Assembly: GCA_963575745.1 (NCBI GenBank)
Contig: CAUYUJ010011225.1
Span: forward strand, 245,001-309,000
Source of the DNA: Prorocentrum cordatum
Lineage: Eukaryota; Sar; Dinophyceae; Prorocentrales; Prorocentraceae
DNA length: 64,000 nt
Reading direction: 5' to 3'
Numbering within the stretch: position 1 is the stretch's first letter; each line of letters starts with the position of its first letter. The position numbers were made by a program, and so were the translations under genes. Positions 19,749 to 27,949 of the stretch are shown here, one piece after another. The notes under the pieces were generated by a model. The model ran no database searches, was not told the origin of the DNA, and saw only the letters and a program-made list of their open reading frames with translations.

Positions 19749-20180
19749 GCTGCACGGGGGGGAGAGAAAGTGCCCCCGCCGCCCGGTCGCCACGGTGCCC
19801 AAGCGGGTCTTGGGCGTCGCGCAATGGGGGGGCGATGACTGGGGGGGGCAGCGAGGGCTGCAGAAAAGGAGCCCTGTTGGGCCCCCGTAGAGCCCTTCAG
19901 GGCACCAAGGGATTTCAGGGCCCGAGAAGTGAACTTTTCTTCCCCCCCGACTATCGGCCCCCATTGCAGTCGGACCGGGGTACAAGGTCGAGGTCGGTTC
20001 GGAGAGGGTACCCCAATGTTCTTCGTGTTTGTTGGCTGCTCTTGTGCACCCTGTGGAGGGTACCCTTGGATGTTCTGTGCGTCCTGGCCATCGGGGGGTC
20101 TCGTGTTCTTCTTTTGGTGTGTTCTCCTGTCTTAGGCTCAATGGTAAGCGATGCCCAAGCTGGTCCAGCGTGGCCCAAAC

Positions 20181-20442
20181 CCTGCTCATTAGATACTGGA
20201 ATGTTCCATTCGTGACCGACGAGATCGGTCGCCACCGATGTTGCTTCGAATTTCGGTATCGGTCGCGACCGATTTGCGTCAAAATAGCTCGCGACCGATC
20301 GGTCGCGACCCAGCGGTTGCGCTCGGTGGCGACTGGTCGCGACCGTTTTGGGGGATCGGTCGCGATCGGTCGCGACCGCTTTGAATTGCCGATGGGTCGC
20401 TACCGATCGCGACCGAACACATTCCGTATCCACTGATCTGGG
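20181..20442 (-). mobile_element. GGTCGCGACC palindromic element, copy 2 (inverted)
   Basis: Reverse complement of the copy at 47059-47310. It begins CCTGCTCATTAGATACTGGA and ends TCCACTGATCTGGG, which are the inverted ends of that copy. The core holds at least six GGTCGCGACC-type palindromes. About 260 bp. Confidence 0.8.
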
Positions 20443-20477
20443 CGCGCCTGACGTTGCCCTGGATCATGCTAGGAGCA

Positions 20478-20682
20478 CGCGGAGGAGGAGGAGGAGGAGG
20501 AGGAGGAGGAGGAGGAGGAGGAGGAGGAGGAGCAGGAGAGGTGGAGGAGGAGGAGGAGGAGGAGGAGGAGTGGAGCGAGCGACCAGGAGGAGGAGAGGAG
20601 GAGGAAGAGGAGGAACAGGAGGAGGAGGAGGAGGAGGAGGAGGAGGAGGAGGAGGAGGAGCAGGAGGAGGAGGAGGAGAAGG
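20478..20682. repeat. (GGA)n microsatellite
   Basis: GGAGGA tract with GCA and GAA variant triplets and a short interruption at 20570-20600. Confidence 0.95.
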
Positions 20683-20844
20683 TCGTGCCCCCCCCCACTG
20701 GGCCGGGCGGCCCACCTCTGCGCGCGCCGAGAGAGGGGCCTCTCTGGGCCAGGAGAGACCCAGGGCCCAGAGGGAGCTGGGGGAGGGCCGACGGGGTGCC
20801 CTGAGCGGGAGGCGAGGCCACCGAGCGTCTCCTGAAGCAGTGGC

Positions 20845-21055
20845 GAAGCGTCCTGTCTCGCCCAGAGGTCCAGCACACAATGTTCTAAGAACCTTCTGTG
20901 CGTTGCACGAGGTGCTCTCAGAACACGTATGGCTGGGCTGGGGCTGTTTTGTTTTAACGCATCGGGTTTATGTTCTCAGAACATTGGTTTTGTTTTTGGA
21001 GCAATTTCGGGTTCTAGGAGCATGTTGTGGTATGCCTAGGAATGCTGGGACGGTC
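20845..21055 (+). repeat. Dispersed TGTTCTAAGAACA element with exon-end ghost, copy 1
   Basis: Shares with 59425-59620: TCTCGCCCAGAGGTCCAGCA (there GCTCGCCCATAGGTCCACCA), GCACGAGGTG, CATCGGGTTTATGTTCTCAG, AACATTGGTTTTG and GGTTCTAGGAGCATG. The first 35 bases match the end of an exon-like stretch in the other copy, so this may be a duplicated exon-intron junction. Confidence 0.6.
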
Positions 21056-21219
21056 GGTCCCTGCTCAATCTCCGTCCTCTCCGTCGGTCGCGCGGCCTTC
21101 CGCGGGCCCCCGAGCTGTAGAGTGTTTTTGTTACCCTCTGGGCTATAACGCGCGTGACGCCCCCTACCTTCCCCCCCCTTTCCTTGACCCAAGATCCAAC
21201 GCATTGGAAAAACAAAAAA

Positions 21220-21380
21220 AAACTGCGTTTTTTTCCCAGTCTTCGGCCCCTGGGGGACCTCGCCGGGCCTTGGGTCCGTCAAAAAACGACTCTGGATGGA
21301 CAACCGGCGCTGGGGAATGTGTCGAGACTTCTAGGGGCCCCGTATAGACAAACTCACGACATCGGATCTCTGGGAACGTA
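21220..21380 (+). repeat. Dispersed repeat, family R1 copy
   Basis: GGGGGACCTCGCCGGGCCTT, TCAAAAAACGACTCTGGATG, CTGGGGAATGTGTCGAGACT and CTCACGACATCGGATCTCTG, in family order. Continues directly into the TACGTTATGCCCCC element. Confidence 0.75.
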
Positions 21381-21383
21381 ACG

Positions 21384-21650
21384 CCCCCCCCTCAGTGCGT
21401 CCCCGGCACTGCCGCAGTGCGTGCGTCCGGCGCCAGTCTGGGGGGCGCGGGGGGGGGGGGGGGGGCGCTACGTGATGCCCCCTCCCGTCCCCCCCCCCCT
21501 CCCCCCCCCTCATGAGTCCGGCACCACAGTCTGGGGGGGGGCGTAGGCGCTACGTGATGCCTCCTCCCGTCCCCCCCCCTCCCCTCCTCACAAGTCCGGC
21601 ACCACATTCTTGGGGGGCGCTGCGTGATGCCCCCTCCCGTCCCCCCTCCC
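21384..21650 (+). repeat. Dispersed TACGTTATGCCCCC element, copy 2 (three partial units)
   Basis: GCGCTACGTGATGCCCCCTC, CGCTACGTGATGCCTCC and GCGCTGCGTGATGCCCCC follow one another, each after a CCGGCACCACA motif and a C-run. A local triplication of the element's right half. Confidence 0.75.
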
Positions 21651-21859
21651 TCTTCCCCCCCGCCCAGAACGCCCGCTGTGGCCGCGACTGAGAAACTTGC
21701 GCTCCAAGAGCCGCGGCCCGTGGCGAAGCGCCAGGGTGCCGAGACCGGGGCTCCTGAAGGCCCTGCCCCTGGCGCCGGCGACGTGGAGGCCTGGCGGCTG
21801 GGGGCATCTTCCTGGCGCCCTCAGGCTGGAGAAGGTCGCTGGGGAGGGGGGGCGGTAGG

Positions 21860-22025
21860 CCAGCCACGCGCAGAGGGGGTCAGGGGGAGGGAGGAAGGAT
21901 GCTTAGAATCATACCTGCTTCTTAGAAGGCGCGGGCCGTGTCTGTTGATGTCAGGCTGCCGCCTTCTAAGAAGCAGCCTGCTTCCAAGAAGCCTTTCCCC
22001 CTCCCCCATACCCACTCTATGTGCG
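21860..22025 (+). repeat. Dispersed CTTCTAAGAAG repeat, copy 2
   Basis: Second copy of the repeat at 4930-5110 (GCCACGCGCAGAGGGGGT, CCTGCTTCTTAGAAGGCGCG, CGCCTTCTAAGAAGC). Confidence 0.65.
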
Positions 22026-22057
22026 AGCCGCGAAGTAGGATCGAAGTAGAAAACACG

Positions 22058-22241
22058 GCATAAACTGAAATTTGGGCGTTCCGCGCGGATCTTTTTGGAT
22101 CTGCACATGGAGCGCCCTGTCGGCGCCTCGGGCACCGCCCCTGGCGCGCTCCGCGCGCCAGGAAGGGGGTCCCAGCGCAGATACAAGAAGCCAGCGCGGA
22201 GCGCCAAAAGTTTATGTTAATGCAGCTTGTTCTTCTTCTAG
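22058..22241. mobile_element. Hairpin element (family H), copy 2, with acceptor-like tail
   Basis: The left end CATAAACTGAAATTTGGGCG is the inverted form of the right end CGCCAAAAGTTTATGTTAAT. The central palindrome is CTGGCGCGCTCCGCGCGCCAG. It is followed at once by GCTTGTTCTTCTTCTAG|AGG, a strong splice-acceptor look. Copy 4 at 49203 has the same tail. Confidence 0.75.
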
Positions 22242-22499
22242 AGGAGGGGGGCGCCAACTGCGCACCAGCGCAGCCCCTCTCTGCCAGGCTGGCCCCTGAG
22301 CCCAGGACCAGTGCACGTGCCCGCCGGGGCAAGGCCTAGAGGGCGCGCGCATATCGAACCTGGGCCCAGAGGTCCCTGAGATCCGACGCCGTGGACACAG
22401 CGAGGGCGTCTATCAGATCTCTGGGCATTTTTAGGATTCTGAGGGGCCCCGAGGATTCCGACCCAGGCAACGGCGCGTTCTGTGGACGCTGGAAAGGGG

Positions 22500-22740
22500 G
22501 GAGGTCGAACGGGGGGAGGTTCAAACCGCCGCCCCCCCCTCACAAAGGTCGAGGGGGGTTCGAACTGGCCTTGACTTGTAGGGGAGGGGGGGTTCGAGAT
22601 AGGAGAGGGTCCCCCCTCTCCCAAACCCCCTGAATTGTAGGGGGGCGGCCGTCGAACGAGAGAGGGTCCAACCCCCTCTCCCAAGGGGGAGGGTTTGAAC
22701 CACAGCCGGGGGGAGTTCGAACGGGCCCCCGCCCCCCCCC
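22500..22740. repeat. G-rich GGGGGAGGTTCGAAC repeats
   Basis: Several GGGGGGAGGTTCRAAC and AGGGTCCAACCCCCTCTCCC segments in direct and inverted order. Low complexity. Confidence 0.55.
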
Positions 22741-22796
22741 CCTGCAACCGACGACGACTAGCGCCGGCGCGAGCGCCAGCACCTTACTGGCGGAGA

Positions 22797-22820
22797 CGAC
22801 GACGACGTGACGACGACGAG

Positions 22821-22861
<41 letters not shown>

Positions 22862-22862
22862 T
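22797..22862. repeat. (GAC)n microsatellite
   Basis: GACGAC tract of about 65 bp leading straight into the GCGAGCGAGC array. Confidence 0.95.
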
Positions 22863-23715
22863 TGCTCGCTCGCTTGCCCGCCCGCTTGCTCGAGGGGGCG
22901 AGCGAGCGAGCAATCGATCACCGTGTACTGAATGCCCCGCCCGCCGATTTGACCCGCCCGACTCGCTCGCCTGCTCGACCTAGCGAGCGAGCACGCGAGC
23001 AAGCGAGCACCATGCATTTCATGTCCTGCCTGCCCGGCCCGACACATCCCACTCTCTCGCTCGCCTGCTCAGGGGATGGAGCGAGAGAGAGGACCGACTC
23101 GCTTTCTCGCTTTCTCGCTTTCTCGCTCGCTCGCATGCCTGCCCCATGGAGCGAGCGAACGAGCAAGCGAGCAGCATGCATGTCATGCCTCGCACGCCCA
23201 AAACGAACCGCCCGACTCGCTCGCTCGGCCGCACGCTTGCTCGAGCGAGCGAGCTGGCGAGAGGACCGACTCCCCCCTTCCTCGCTCACTCGCTCGCATG
23301 TTTGTTCCAGCGAGCGAGCGAGCAAGCCAGCACCATGCACTGAATGTGCAGCCCGCCCGATCCGTCCCGCCTAACTTGCTCGCTCGCTCGCTTGCTTGAG
23401 CTAGTGACCGAGCGAGCAAGCGAGCACCATGCCTTTACTGTCCAGCCTTTCTGACCCAACCCGCCCGACTCTCTCGCTCGCTTGCTCGAGCGAGCGAGCG
23501 AGCGAGAGGACCGACTCCCCCCTTCCGTCGCTCGCTCGCTCGCATGCGTTCTCCAGCGAGCGAGCGAGCAATCGAGCACCATGCATTTACTGTCCCGCCC
23601 GCCCGACCCGAACCACCCATTGCTTGCTCGCTCGCGGGCTTTCTCGTGCGGGCGAGCGAGCGAACGACCGAGCAAGCGAGCATCATGCATTTTGTTAATG
23701 TCACGCCCGTCCAAA
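22860..23715. repeat. Hairpin-rich GCGAGCGAGC array
   Basis: Repeats of CTCGCTCGCTTGCTCGAGCG-type palindromes alternate with spacers such as CACCATGCATTTACTGTCCC and GCCCGACCCG. ACCATGCAT-like spacers occur near 23009, 23171, 23331, 23425, 23577 and 23680. The spacing alternates roughly between 160 and 95-105/150 bp, so a compound unit with two hairpins has been shuffled. Each arm could extrude as a cruciform. Confidence 0.85.
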
Positions 23716-24688
23716 CCGACTGCCCGACAGAGGGGGGATTCTATCAGAGTCTGATCGAGCCGGATTAGGATGCCATTAAAGTTGGACCGAGTTATAGTAG
23801 GAGTTCGTTTGAGCTGCATGGGGCCTCCGTAGGATTAAGTTAGAGCTGGATCAAGCTATAATTTCATTATATCGGGGGAGGGAGGGAGGGGTTCCCCAGT
23901 TCGAGCCCCCCCCCTGCAACTCAGGGGGGGACGCGGTTATGGAGGCCGGTGTCCAGGGTGAGAGGGGGGGCCGGTTCTCTTCCAGTTCTACAGGGGCGCT
24001 CAATGTTTTGGGTCCTCCCAGATCCAACGTGTCAAGATGATCTTATTCCAGGCAAGCGTCCACGAAACGCGTTCTCTCCGGCAAAGGAGTCTTGACGAAA
24101 TTTTGCGGGGATTTGACGGACATTCGGGGCAACCGAGGGTCGTCAGGATTCCAGGAAGATCTCCTGTGGCCCCTTGAGGGTGCTTTAAGTTTTCTTTGCG
24201 TTCCCTTGGGCCACCAGAGCGTTCATGACTTACTCATGAATGTCAATGGGCTGTCTTTGATTATATTGCTGTTGTTGCTTGAAAGATTCAGCGAGCGCTC
24301 AGATAGAGAGTCCGTATGCCCGACGTAAAATGCATCTGGTTTGAACCCACGACGGGCGCACCGCGTACCAATGATTATTGCAAGCCGAGGCTATTAGTGT
24401 TTACGCATCCGTGCCATGAATGTGTAGTTCCATATGTATATATACACACATGTCTACTGATACATATGTTCACAGATGTATTAAGTTCTCTCGTGCCTGT
24501 TGGTCCACATACGGAACGACGGCAGGCGTAGACTCGCATCGGCGTGTTCCGTTTCAAGTGCGTTGCTGCTTCGCTGCGGCAGGCACACAACAAACATAGA
24601 CCCCCTCTGCTATGGGTGGCCCTCGTCCCCTTGGCTTTGCCTGGCCAGTTCGGTGTCGGTGACTAGGTGGCTGGCCGCCCCACCCCAG
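23716..24688. other. AT-richer intronic stretch, nothing recognised
   Basis: Lower GC than neighbours, a G-run near 23875-23935, and a short (TA)/(CA) run near 24437-24452. No gene or element recognised. Confidence 0.5.
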
Positions 24689-24746
24689 GTCGTGGAGGGT
24701 CCCCGCCGACCTCGACGCGTTCCTGCGCACATGCCAGAGGCTCGGG
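24689..24746 (+). CDS. CK1-like kinase, exon of the C-terminal lobe
   Basis: After the acceptor CACCCCAG|G the frame reads SWRVPADLDAFLRTCQRLG. This matches the CK1 block GxPxEFxxYLxYCRxLxF: Pro, acidic residue, aromatic or Leu, helix with Cys-Arg/Gln-x-Leu. It is on the same strand and in the right order after the LPW exon, about 16 kb downstream. It needs a preceding exon ending two bases into a codon. The 3' end is uncertain: the open frame runs into the (TCC)n tract and a GA donor (GGG|GACC) is one option. The final CK1 helix (PDYxxLRxLF) was not securely found. Confidence 0.5.
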
Positions 24747-24749
24747 GAC

Positions 24750-24892
24750 CTCCTCCTCCTCATCCTCCTCCTGGAATCTGGATTCAAAATGCGACGCTCA
24801 CCACGAGTCCTCCTCCTCCTCCTCCTCCTCCTCCTCCTCCTCCTCCTCCTCCTCCTCCTCCTCCTCCTCTTCCTCCTCCTCCAGCAGGAGGT
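24750..24892. repeat. (TCC)n microsatellite
   Basis: CTC triplets interrupted once near 24771-24808 by non-repeat sequence. Confidence 0.95.
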
Positions 24893-25182
24893 AAAGGACT
24901 TTGAACAGGCAGGGAGAGGAGGGTGGGGAACTAGCAGGAGCAGGACAAGGGTGTTGGGCTTCTTGCCTCCTTCCCCTCAATCTGGTACATGTTGCGGTGG
25001 GATTTATACATCGTCTCCTCCTGGCCAGTCCGAGTTGAGCCCGGCAGCACACCTCGTGCCTTCTCCTCTTCCGAGCTTCCTTTCGCCCCTCCCTCCTCCC
25101 ATCCTCTCCCTACTTCTTGACCTCCCGCCCCTATGCCTCCAAGTCCTCCTCATCCTTCTCCTGCATCTCATTTCGTCCCATT

Positions 25183-25728
25183 CCTCCTCCTCCTCCTCCT
25201 CCTCCTCCTCCTCCTCCTCCTCCTCCCCCTCCTCCTCCTTGAGGATCAATGTTCGAGGACCCAGGTTTGCGGTCTCTTGTGTTTTCTTCGCATCCCCTCA
25301 TCACTCCCGATTCCCTCTGAGCTGGAGTCCTCCAAAGGCCCAAACGAGCGCCAAACGCGCATGACAGATGCTCCCTCGACGCCTGGGGGAGCGATTGCAG
25401 AGCTTGGGACCTCCTTTCCCTTCCGCGGTCCTTCTCCGTCCTCCTCCGTCCTCCTCCTCCTCCTCCTCCTCCTCGTCCTCCTCCTCCTCCTCCTCCTCCT
25501 CCTCCTCCTCCTCCTCCTCCTCATTATCCTCCTCCTCCTCCTCCTCCTCCTCCTCCCCTCCTCCTCGTCCTCCGGCCTGCCTGCGCGCTTCGTCGAGGCG
25601 GCGGCAGGTCCTCTTCGTCGTCCTGCTCCTCGTCCTCCTCCTCCTCCTCCTTCTCCTCCTCCTCCTCCTCCTTCTCCTCCTCCTACCTCTTCTCCTCCTC
25701 CTCCTCCTCCTCCTCCTCCTCCTCCTCC

Positions 25729-25787
<59 letters not shown>

Positions 25788-26200
25788 TCATCTCCCCCTT
25801 CTCTTCCTCCTCCTCCTCCTCTTCCCTTCCTTCTCCTCTCCTCCTCCTCCTCCTCCTCCTCTCCTCCCCTCCTCCTCCTCCTCCCTCATCCTCCTCATCC
25901 TCCTCCTCCTCCTCCTCCTCCTCCTCCTCCTCCTCCTCCTCCTCCTCCTCCTCCCTCCTCCCCTCCTCCTCCCCCCTTGTCATCCTCCCCCTTCTCCTCC
26001 TCCCCCTCCTACTCCTCCTCCTCATCCTCCTCTTCCTCCTCCTCCTCCTCCTCCCTCCTCCTCCCTCTCCTCCTCCTCCTCTCTTCTCTCCTCCTCCTCC
26101 TCCGTCCTCCTCCTCCTCCTCTCTCCTCCTCCTCCTCCGTCCTCCTCCTCCTCCTCCTCCTCCTCCTCCTCCTCTTCCTCCTCCTTCTCCCTCTGTCCTC
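25183..26200. repeat. Large (TCC)n / (ATC)n tract
   Basis: Pyrimidine triplets at 25183-25240 and nearly without break from 25438 to 26200, with a pure (ATC)n block at 25729-25788. About 200 bp of non-repeat sequence separates the two parts. Apparent long frames of Leu, Ser, Pro or Glu are repeat artefacts. Confidence 0.95.
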
Positions 26201-26354
26201 CTCATCATCGTCCTACGGCCTCCTCTGCGCGCTTCCCGCGCGCGCCGCCTCTCCCTGCTTGAGGCTCGGGGAGGCCGCCTCTGCGATCGACGCGCTGCCC
26301 TGCTACTCCGAGCTCGGGAGGCCGCCGGAGGGGCTCAGAGCCGCACGTCGCCAG

Positions 26355-26545
26355 GTTCCGATACCGACAGCAACGATTACAACGTTTACAACGATATCAA
26401 CGATAATTACGATAGCAGCGATATCGGCGAGAACACTGAGATCAACAATGACAACGATAACAACGACAACAACGATCACGCTATCGTTGGTTCTCGTTGT
26501 CGTTGTCATTGTCGTCATCGTTGTCGCTGTTCTCGTTAGCGCTGT
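26355..26545. repeat. AACGAT / ATCGTT imperfect palindrome
   Basis: The left half is A-rich (ACAACGATAACAACGACAAC) and the right half is its inverted form (GTTCTCGTTGTCGTTGTCAT), meeting around AACGATCACGCTATCGTT at 26471-26488. It could fold as a stem of about 70 bp with mismatches. Confidence 0.7.
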
Positions 26546-26649
26546 GATCCCCGGCGATGTGTTTGGTTCGATTCCCCGCGCGTTGGATCCAGACCCCCTC
26601 GAGTCCTCCAGCAAAACTCCATACGGCGCAGGCTCTTCCACACTTCTTG

Positions 26650-26870
26650 TCGGCCTCCGTGGGGCCCTCGCCGGGCCGGGGCCGGCGAGCACGCGACTCC
26701 GTGCGAAAGAACGGTCCCGGGGTCCACGTCCTGGAAAACCACGGCGTTCTGAAGTACATCACGGCGTCGGGGTCGACGTGCTAAGAAACCACGACGTCGG
26801 GGTCGACGTGCTGGACAATCGCGACGTTCTGGGGGTCGACGTCCGGGCAAATCACGACGTCTGGGGGTCC
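26650..26870 (+). repeat. Family R1 copy with internal tandem GACGTCGGGGTCGACGTGCT units
   Basis: Starts TCGGCCTCCGTGGGGCCCTC, then CGCCGGGCCG. The terminal ACCACGACGTCGGGGTCGAC segment is repeated about four times at a period near 31 bp. Confidence 0.65.
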
Positions 26871-26900
26871 TGGGGCGGGGCTCGGAGTTTGCCGGTAGCA

Positions 26901-27000
26901 GCTCGCTGGCGCTTGGAGGCCTTCCCGCCTCGGGATGCGCTCCAGCAGCTGCGCCTCGCCGAGGGCCCAGCGCCTTTCATCATCTCGGCATCGCTCGGGC

Positions 27001-27001
<1 letters not shown>
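26901..27001 (+). CDS. Exon-like stretch (uncertain)
   Basis: After GGTAGCAG one frame reads WRLEAFPPRDALQQLRLAEG and is protein-like. It could be the PDYxxLRxLF helix of the CK1-like kinase, but the phase does not join cleanly with the exon at 24689. Low confidence. Confidence 0.2.
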
Positions 27002-27072
<71 letters not shown>

Positions 27073-27079
27073 CTTTTTT

Positions 27080-27123
<44 letters not shown>
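27002..27123. repeat. Poly-T tract followed by (TA)n
   Basis: About 70 consecutive T (27003-27072), a short CT-interrupted T-run, then about 18 TA units. Unique in the window for length. Confidence 0.95.
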
Positions 27124-27125
<2 letters not shown>

Positions 27126-27245
27126 GCGAGGGCAATCGAGCAGCAGCCTGGAGCATCGAGCAGCAACAGCACGCAGGAGATCGACACGTGCACACCTGCA
27201 CGGTGAAGGAGCGTCCGAGCGACGGCGGGCCACTGAAGCCGGCAG

Positions 27246-27424
27246 TACAGTGGGAGCCCAGGCCAAGAAACACCCTGCTTGCCTCCAGGGTGCCCTGGGT
27301 TCCTTGGGCTTCAGTGCTTCTGCTATGGAGCACGTGCGACGCACCCACACCGAGAATCAATGTACGTCCTACTGTTGGATTGGGCTTCCTGTGGAAGGTT
27401 TCGTCCGGTCGAGCTCCTACTGTT
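27246..27424. mobile_element. Tc1-type MITE, copy 2
   Basis: TACAGTGGGAGCCCAGGCCA at the left; GAGCTCCTACTGTTT at the right is its imperfect inverted form. It shares GCCAAGAAACACCCTGC, TGCCTCCAGGGTGC and TTGGGCTTCCTGTGGAAGG with copy 1 at 19041, at the same 180-bp length. Confidence 0.75.
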
Positions 27425-27454
27425 TTGCGGCGAGCGAGGGGGGGGGGGGAAGTG

Positions 27455-27610
27455 AGAAGGAGAACGGCCTCCTCAGAGGGTTCGGAAGTCCCCCAGCCCT
27501 CTGAGAAGTGTTCTAAGCCTTCTCCGAAGACAAGATTCTTCTGAGAAGGCGCGAGGTCTTCTGAGAAGGCTTTCCCTCCTTCTCATTTCCTCCCCCCGCT
27601 CGCCGCCGAA
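27455..27610 (+). repeat. Dispersed CTTCTGAGAAGG hairpin repeat, copy 2
   Basis: GGCCTCCTCAGAGGGTTCGG, CTCTGAGAAGTGTTCTAAGC, ATTCTTCTGAGAAGGCGCGA and GGTCTTCTGAGAAGGCTTTC, ending CCCCCCGCTCGCCGCCGA. Confidence 0.7.
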
Positions 27611-27639
27611 CCGTAGCGTTGCTGCACGACGCGTCCCCC

Positions 27640-27763
27640 TGGGCATGTGGACCCCTGGCGCCCCTCCGAGAGGCTGCTGGGGGCCGAGGCGGGCCTCTCG
27701 CCCGACCGGGCCGAGAGGGAGGACGTGCGGCAGTTCGCCGAGGTGGTGGTCCCCTTGCTGCAG
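27640..27763 (+). CDS. Exon-like stretch ending at a GT donor
   Basis: One frame reads DPWRPSERLLGAEAGLSPDR and then AEREDVRQFAEVVVPLLQ, a protein-like helix, and ends CTGCAG|GTCCTCC at a GT donor that opens the (TCC)n tract. The host gene is not identified. It may continue the kinase gene or be a different gene. Confidence 0.3.
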
Positions 27764-27926
27764 GTCCTCCTCCTCCTCCTCGTCCTCGTCCTCCTCTTGC
27801 CTCTTGCCTCCTCCTCGTCCTCGTCCTCCTCCTCGTCCTCGTCCTCGTCCTCCTCCTCCTCGTCCTCGTCCTCCTCCTCGTCCTCCTCCTCCTCCTCCTC
27901 CTCCTCGTCCTCCTCTTGCCTCTTGC
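27764..27926. repeat. (TCC)n microsatellite, left flank of LINE-like element B
   Basis: CTC/GTC pyrimidine triplets with two TTGCCTCTTGCCT interruptions. Confidence 0.95.
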
Positions 27927-27949
27927 CTAACTGCGCGCCCAACTCCTCT

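Noticed and set aside
24339-24365. GGTTTGAACCCACGACGGG as a tRNA T-arm/B box
   Set aside because: No acceptor stem, anticodon arm or A box can be paired around it.
25133-26540. Open frames of 400-600 codons through Leu/Ser/Pro repeats
   Set aside because: Produced by stop-free (TCC)n DNA; parallel frames on both strands are equally open.
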